DNA of 64,000 nt from Paramacrobiotus metropolitanus (Eukaryota > Tardigrada > Eutardigrada > Parachela > Macrobiotidae), in contig NW_026570239.1 in assembly GCF_019649055.1 (NCBI RefSeq), positions 868,001 through 932,000 of the forward strand. The letters are read 5' to 3'. Each line of letters opens with the position of its first letter. The stretch's first letter is position 1. The notes below the pieces were generated by a model. It did not search any database. It saw only the letters and a list, made by a program, of their open reading frames with translations, and was not told the DNA's origin. The translations under genes and the position numbers were made by a program. Of the stretch, positions 57,120-64,000 are shown piece by piece.

Positions 57120-57690
57120 ATACAAAGTACAAACGGAGCAGTCTGCCTGTCGCTCAATGGGGATTTCCCGTTGATCTCAACTACAGCTGACCAGAGGACA
57201 ATGAGAGCAGGGGGGATGTCGGAAAACAATTGCGCCCATTTAGAGTAAGGCGGGACAATGATCTGCCTGGCTGTGGCTTTACGTTCACCATAACATGATC
57301 ACCCTACATTGCGCCAGATGCAACCGAAGAAAGGCCAAATGCTGCAGTCGACGATCTGCAAGCTGCTAACTTAACCGGAGAGAGACCTGATAAGAATCAT
57401 ATGAGTTCATGAGCAGTCTCGATGAGTGAATGCCAGCATATGCGCAATCACGATTTAGTAATTTGAATAGTCATATAATTTTTGTTGACCTATTGTTCTT
57501 CATCGGTGTATGTTTGGTGGTAAATAATTTATAAAAAGCCACCACTCGAAAATAAAGAGAATAAATACAAAGTAATATGACGAGGTTGACTATGTTTGTG
57601 ACAAGCAAATCGTCCAGATGCTGTTTTTTTCCAGACACTTTTGTAGAATAAAATGCTCCGTATTTGTCAAAATTCGTGTTTTTTTATATA
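57120..57690. promoter_or_regulatory. Upstream region of family member 3
   Basis: Holds the CAGCTGACCAGAGGACAA ... GAGAGCAG ... GCGCCCATT block (57184-57241) shared with the region upstream of member 2. Otherwise AT-rich, no gene. Confidence 0.45.
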
Positions 57691-57722
57691 ATTACTGACG
57701 CACAGACGTCAGTAATTATATA
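57685..57722. repeat. 16-bp perfect hairpin
   Basis: TATATAATTACTGACG (57685-57700) pairs exactly with CGTCAGTAATTATATA (57707-57722), loop CACAGA. It overlaps the end of a possible minus-strand coding exon. Confidence 0.85.
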
Positions 57723-58290
57723 TGGTTCCATCTTGTCTGACGTCCTCGCAGGCGTTGCGCTGGCGGCACGGGATGTAGCCTCCCTCCGGAAGGGTTGCAA
57801 TTGGCTCCATCGTGCACAAATCCACTACATAACACTAAGCTGTACTTGACTGCTAGTACAATGTAAATTATACGAAACAACGGAAATTTGAACGGATGTT
57901 CCGCCAAAGATGTCATGCAGACCAAATTACTTCGACAGATCGGAAACAAATTGACTAAAACTCCAAATTATCAGTGGCAATCGTACATATTCGTGTATTC
58001 GCGCATTGCAGAGACAGTGAACGAGTTGCGCTTACCGTGCCATATTTCGCCGGCCGTGGCTCACCGATCGCGATACTCATAGGGTTCGGTCTGGTTCACT
58101 GGGGACAAATGGAAGCGGTACGGAAGAACATCGTGGAGGTTGCGGTTAATCTTCCAGGCCCAGTAGTGCGAGAAGCAGCACTGCGTCTGCACAAAATTAC
58201 TGTCCGCATGTCCTGGCACGCAGTCCCGACAGTAAGATCGATATGTAAGGATCGCCGTCCACGGGGCACCTAATCTGCCCCGGGTTCAGA
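57710..58290 (-). CDS. Possible cysteine-containing protein exons (uncertain)
   Basis: The minus strand is open from about 58290 to a good donor CGATCG|GTGAGC near 58063 and reads YRSYCRDCVPGHADSNFVQ, then TQCCFSHYWAWKINRN and LPYRFHLSPVNQTEPYEYR. A second open piece at about 57824-57710 reads EPIATLPEGG and YIPCRQRNACEDVRQ before a stop. GC content is higher than in the surrounding spacer, and the cysteines suggest a secreted protein. I could not fix the acceptor of the second exon or a start codon, and no family is recognised. Confidence 0.3.
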
Positions 58291-58368
58291 CCATCGTTGG
58301 CAAGCTCCTCGTTCTTCTTCATCGACCGAAGCGTAGCGAAGGTCCTCTATGTTCAGCGTTCATGAAAC

Positions 58369-61300
58369 ACGTGGTGTCTGTCGGTCACCGCCATCTAATG
58401 CACATATGCGCGGCGTTTTAATGTCAAATGCACATATGCGCGTTGGCCGTATATACTCAAGGCGCGTGCAAACTGTGGTGTCTGTCGGTCACCACCATCT
58501 AATGCACATATGCGCGTTGGCCGTATATACTCAAGGCGCGTGCAAACTGTGGTGTCTGTCGGTCACCACCATCTAATGCACATATGCGCGTTGGCCGTAT
58601 ATACTCAAGGCGCGTGCAAACTGTGGTGTCTGTCGGTCACCACCATCTAATGCACATATGCGCGTTGGCCGTATATACTCAAGGCGCGTGCAAACTGTGG
58701 TGTCTGTCGGTCACCACCATCTAATGCACATATGCGCGTTGGCCGTATATACTCAAGGCGCGTGCAAACTGTGGTGTCTGTCGGTCACCACCATCTAATG
58801 CACATATGCGCGTTGGCCGTATATACTCAAGGCGCGTGCACACTGTGGTGTCTGTAGGTCACCACCATCAATTCACATATGCGCGTTGGCCGTATATACT
58901 CAAGGCGCGTGCAAACTGTGGTGTCTGTCGGTCACCACCATCTAATGCACATATGCGCGTTGGCCGTATATACTCAAGGCGCGTGCAAACTGTGGTGTCT
59001 GTCGGTCACCACCATCTAATGCACATATGCGCGTTGGCCGTATATACTCAAGGCGCGTGCAAACTGTGGTGTCTGTCGGTCACCACCATCTAATGCACAT
59101 ATGCGCGTTGGCCGTATATACTCAAGGCGCGTGCAAACTGTGGTGTCTGTCGGTCACCACCATCTAATGCACATATGCGCGTTGGCCGTATATACTCAAG
59201 GCGCGTGCAAACTGTGGTGTCTGTCGGTCACCACCATCTAACGCACATATGCGCGTTGGCCGTATATACTCAAGGCGCGTGCACACTGTGGTGTCTGTAG
59301 GTCACCACCATCAATTCACATATGCGCGTTGGCCGTATATACTCAAGGCGCGTGCAAACTGTGGTGTCTGTCGGTCACCACCATCTAATGCACATATGCG
59401 CGTTGGCCGTATATACTCAAGGCGCGTGCAAACTGTGGTGTCTGTCGGTCACCACCATCTAATGCACATATGCGCGTTGGCCGTATATACTCAAGGCGCG
59501 TGCAAACTGTGGTGTCTGTCGGTCACCACCATCTAATGCACATATGCGCGTTGGCCGTATATACTCAAGGCGCGTGCAAACTGTGGTGTCTGTCGGTCAT
59601 CACCATCTAATGCACATATGCGCGTTGGCCGTATATACTCAAGGCGCGTGCACACTGTGGTGTCTGTAGGTCACCACCATCAATTCACATATGCGCGTTG
59701 GCCGTATATACTCAAGGCGCGTGCAAACTGTGGTGTCTGTCGGTCACCACCATCTAATGCACATATGCGCGTTGGCCGTATATACTCAAGGCGCGTGCAA
59801 ACTGTGGTGTCTGTCGGTCACCACCATCTAATGCACATATGCGCGTTGGCCGTATATACTCAAGGCGCGTGCACACTGTGGTGTCTGTAGGTCACCACCA
59901 TCAATTCACATATGCGCGTTGGCCGTATATACTCAAGGCGCGTGCAAACTGTGGTGTCTGTCGGTCACCACCATCTAATGCACATATGCGCGTTGGCCGT
60001 ATATACTCAAGGCGCGTGCAAACTGTGGTGTCTGTCGGTCACCACCATCTAATGCACATATGCGCGTTGGCCGTATATACTCAAGGCGCGTGCAAACTGT
60101 GGTGTCTGTCGGTCACCACCATCTAATGCACATATGCGCGTTGGCCGTATATACTCAAGGCGCGTGCAAACTGTGGTGTCTGTCGGTCACCACCATCTAA
60201 TGCACATATGCGCGTTGGCCGTATATACTCAAGGCGCGTGCAAACTGTGGTGTCTGTCGGTCACCACCATCTAATGCACATATGCGCGTTGGCCGTATAT
60301 ACTCAAGGCGCGTGCAAACTGTGGTGTCTGTCGGTCACCACCATCTAATGCACATATGCGCGTTGGCCGTATATACTCAAGGCGCGTGCACACTGTGGTG
60401 TCTGTAGGTCACCACCATCAATTCACATATGCGCGTTGGCCGTATATACTCAAGGCGCGTGCAAACTGTGGTGTCTGTCGGTCACCACCATCTAATGCAC
60501 ATATGCGCGTTGGCCGTATATACTCAAGGCGCGTGCAAACTGTGGTGTCTGTCGGTCACCACCATCTAATGCACATATGCGCGTTGGCCGTATATACTCA
60601 AGGCGCGTGCAAACTGTGGTGTCTGTCGGTCACCACCATCTAATGCACATATGCGCGTTGGCCGTATATACTCAAGGCGCGTGCACACTGTGGTGTCTGT
60701 CGGTCATCACCATCTAATGCACATATGCGCGTTGGCCGTATATACTCAAGGCGCGTGCACACTGTGGTGTCTGTCGGTCACCACCATCTAATGCACATAT
60801 GCGCGTTGGCCGTATATACTCAAGGCGCGTGCAAACTGTGGTGTCTGTCGGTCACCACCATCTAATGCACATATGCGCGTTGGCCGTATATACTCAAGGC
60901 GCGTGCAAACTGTGGTGTCTGTCGGTCACCACCATCAATTCACATATGCGCGTTGGCCGTATATACTCAAGGCGCGTGCACACTGTGGTGTCTGTCGGTC
61001 ACCACCATCTAATGCACATATGCGCGTTGGCCGTATATACTCAAGGCGCGTGCAAACTGTGGTGTCTGTCGGTCACCACCATCTAATGCACATATGCGCG
61101 TTGGCCGTATATACTCAAGGCGCGTGCAAACTGTGGTGTCTGTCGGTCACCACCATCTAATGCACATATGCGCGTTGGCCGTATATACTCAAGGCGCGTG
61201 CAAACTGTGGTGTCTGTCGGTCACCACCATCTAATGCACATATGCGCGTTGGCCGTATATACTCAAGGCGCGTGCAAACTGTGGTGTCTGTCGGTCACCA

Positions 61301-61975
61301 CCATCAATTCACATATGCGCGTTGGCCGTATATACTCAAGGCGCGTGCACACTGTGGTGTCTGTCGGTCACCACCATCTAATGCACATATGCGCGTTGGC
61401 CGTATATACCCAAGGCGCGTGCAAACTGTGGTGTCTGTCGGTCACCACCATCTAATGCACATATGCGCGTTGGCCGTATATACTCAAGGCGCGTGCAAAC
61501 TGTGGTGTCTGTCGGTCACCACCATCTAATGCACATATGCGCGTTGGCCGTATATACTCAAGGCGCGTGCAAACTGTGGTGTCTGTCGGTCACCACCATC
61601 TAATGCACATATGCGCGTTGGCCGTATATACTCAAGGCGCGTGCAAACTGTGGTGTCAGTCGGTCACCACCATCAATTCACATATGCGCGTTGGCCGTAT
61701 ATACTCAAGGCGCGTGCACACTGTGGTGTCTGTCGGTCACCACCATCTAATGCACATATGCGCGTTGGCCGTATATACTCAAGGCGCGTGCAAACTGTGG
61801 TGTCTGTCGGTCACCACCATCTAATGCACATATGCGCGTTGGCCGTATATACTCAAGGCGCGTGCAAACTGTGGTGTCTGTCGGTCACCACCATCAATTC
61901 ACATACGCGCGCTGGCCGTATATACCCAAGGCGCGTGCAAACTGTGGTGTCTGTAGGTCACCGCCCTCTAATGCA
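58369..61975. repeat. 74-bp satellite array with higher-order periodicity
   Basis: About 48 tandem copies of a 74-bp unit containing GCACATATGCGCGTTGGCC, GTATATACTCAAGGCGCGTG and CTGTGGTGTCTGTCGGTCAC. A 73-bp variant ending CATCAATTCACATATG recurs every 3, 5, 6 or 7 units (spacings 221, 369, 443, 517 bp); from about 60799 a regular 369-bp five-unit block is repeated three times. Units at the edges are diverged. Apparent 95-codon frames are artefacts of the period: stops recur every three units and no start context is shared with other genes. Confidence 0.95.
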
Positions 61976-63166
61976 CGTATGCGCGGCATTCCTACTATTA
62001 AAACGCATACACACACGGTCACCCACCGCTATCTAATGGGTATTTGTACGGTCACTACATACTATGAAACGCACACATGCACGGTCACTTTACTATCAAA
62101 AACAAAAATGCTGGCTGTTCGTATATACTCGGGACGCGTGTAAATGTGGTGTCCGCTGGTCACCATCTCTACTACTAATGTGTCCAGAGGCGCGATAGCC
62201 GTATAAAAATCCTATGCTGGCTGCTGGTGTTTCAGAGACTGTATGTTTTATCTCTTTGATAACTCAAGGTTAGCATTTTGCATTCCTATTTTTGCACCAT
62301 ACTTAAACCATTGCGTTTGTTTGTCGGTCACCGCCACCCCACTTAAAAGGGTAAAGGCGCAGTGTCCATTTGTACTCGAGGCTAATGCACATATGCGCGT
62401 TGGCCGTATATACTCAAGGCGCGTGCAAACTGTGGTGTCAGTCGGTCACCACCATCAATTCACATATGCGCGTTGGCCGTATATACTCAAGGCGCGTGCA
62501 CACTGTGGTGTCTGTCGGTCACCACCATCTAATGCACATATGCGCGTTGGCCGTATATACTCAAGGCGCGTGCAAACTGTGGTGTCTGTCGGTCACCACC
62601 ATCTAATGCACATATGCGCGTTGGCCGTATATACTCAAGGCGCGTGCAAACTGTGGTGTCTGTCGGTCACCACCATCAATTCACATACGCGCGCTGGCCG
62701 TATATACCCAAGGCGCGTGCAAACTGTGGTGTCTGTAGGTCACCGCCCTCTAATGCACGTATGCGCGGCATTCCTACTATTAAAACGCATACACACACGG
62801 TCACCCACCGCTATCTAATGGGTATTTGTACGGTCACTACATACTATGAAACGCACACATGCACGGTCACTTTACTATCAAAAACAAAAATGCTGGCTGT
62901 TCGTATATACTCGGGACGCGTGTAAAATGTGGTGTCCGCTGGTCACCATCTCTACTACTAATGTGTCCAGAGGCGCGATAGCCGTATAAAAATCCTATGC
63001 TGGCTGCTGGTGTTTCAGAGACTGTATGTTTTATCTCTTTGATAACTCAAGGTTAGCATTTTGCATTCCTATTTTTGCACCATACTTAAACCATTGCGTT
63101 TGTTTGTCGGTCACCGCCACCCCACTTAAAAGGGTAAAGGCGCAGTGTCCATTTGTACTCGAGGCT
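61602..63166. repeat. 782-bp tandem duplication of the array end and its unique flank
   Basis: 61602-62383 is repeated at 62384-63166. Each half has about five satellite units, then a unique tail with GGTCACCCACCGCTATC, degenerate satellite pieces (GTATATACTCGGGACGCG), and CACCCCACTTAAAAGGGTAA. The halves differ by one A in GTGTAAATG / GTGTAAAATG (about 62140 vs 62922). The first half ends ACTCGAGGC and jumps straight back into a satellite unit. Confidence 0.92.
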
Positions 63167-63169
63167 TGT

Positions 63170-64000
63170 GGCTACCGCAAGGTCTTTTTTTTGGTAACCG
63201 ATACGACGGTACCTTTCTGCCGTTGCACTACTATCTACCGGGACCAGCGCACTGCTGGCATGCCAAGCTGCGTTCTGATCTGACCGTTGGTAGGGCTTCA
63301 TGGAGGGCTACAGTAGTTTAACGTGTAGTGCTAAAACCGCTTTTAACAGCCAGCTCATGTGGAAAATATTTTGGTATTTCGCCGGGAAGCTTACCGCCAC
63401 CTACTCGAATGGCGATCGAGTAAAATAAACAAGTCTTGACGTTACCTGATTCTTCAAAAAAAATTGTGGGAATTGCATTAAAACACGTTTAGACCCGGTG
63501 AAACCATGCAATGGCATGCATTCGCCGGCCCAGAAGGGCGTTCACCATAACTAACGAATTTAACACAGATTTTATACTATGCAATGATGTACAGATAAGT
63601 CTCAATTTTTGAGGAATATGGCTCTATCGTGGCATTACTGGTGAGACCGTAAATACCTCCAAATAGGCTTTACTTTAACACAATGTTTTTCAATATGACT
63701 GGCAAAAATGTCCGATTCAAAACTTTAGCCATATTCCGAGAACAGCGAAATGTTGATCTGCCAGGGAGGCCTCACCGGTCACATGGTTCTGCTCTACGGA
63801 CACTGTACACACCTTTAAATTGTAACATTTATTCTACAAATTTTTGCTGATAAGTATGTAGATAAAAATTATTCGTAATAATTTAATGCTACGCTTCGGT
63901 CACTCAGTGCCCGCCAGAAGCGAGTGCACTTTCCTAGTGTTACTACTAACTCGACCATTGTTTGCTAAACCATTCATTCGGGTAGGGTTGTTCAATCAGG
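63170..64000. other. Region beyond the satellite, nothing recognised
   Basis: No coding frame of note. AGGAATATGGCT (about 63612) and AGCCATATTCCGA (about 63728) form a loose inverted pair. Confidence 0.4.

Noticed and set aside
58369-61975. Possible CRISPR array
   Set aside because: Units are contiguous 74-bp repeats without unique spacers, and the context is eukaryotic.
58349-62818. Many 95-191 codon frames with repeated RVGRIYSRRVQTVV text
   Set aside because: Pure by-product of the 74-bp satellite; the same text appears in shifted frames and stops recur with the period.

Overview
The window is eukaryotic. Its genes are split by short GT-AG introns (about 50-440 bp, plus some longer ones swollen by repeats), there are no bacterial operons, and mobile and repetitive DNA fills most of the gaps. 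The gene types (rhodopsin-class GPCR, protein kinases fused to a Kelch propeller, an F-box-like family, LRR-plus-LRRCT proteins, CR1/jockey-like and LTR retrotransposons) point to a small invertebrate. A tardigrade is my best guess, but that is inference from gene style and not proven by any single feature.

Layout: 1-504 is the 5' exon of a gene (minus strand) belonging to a family that recurs across the window. 598-5974 is an LTR retrotransposon with identical LTRs inserted just upstream of it. 8456-9644 is a two-exon GPCR. 10189-13586 (minus) is a gene encoding two protein kinase domains in tandem followed by Kelch repeats. 16533-20085 is a decayed duplicate of that gene, with a minisatellite where one kinase should be, and 22430-22730 is a third relic. 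20.7-25.8 kb is rich in fold-back (inverted-repeat) elements, some nested. About 27.7-32.2 kb is a broken non-LTR retrotransposon.

32.9-57 kb is a cluster of a four-exon gene family: an N-terminal module with the signature YQWNAVDV, then an F-box-like exon, then two LRR-like exons. Exon order and phase-0 splice junctions agree between copies. One copy (36178-39027) looks fully intact; the others are broken or truncated. Interspersed are an LRR/LRRCT gene carrying an 8-bp repeat in its coding part (46.7-47.7 kb), a relic of the same family (53.8-54.1 kb), and a six-exon multi-pass membrane protein of unknown family (49.1-52.6 kb).

58.4-63.2 kb is a 74-bp satellite array with higher-order periodicity and a terminal 782-bp tandem duplication. 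The picture is of a fast-evolving, lineage-specific region: two gene families expanding by local duplication and decaying, with at least five inverted-repeat element types and two retrotransposons inserted among them.
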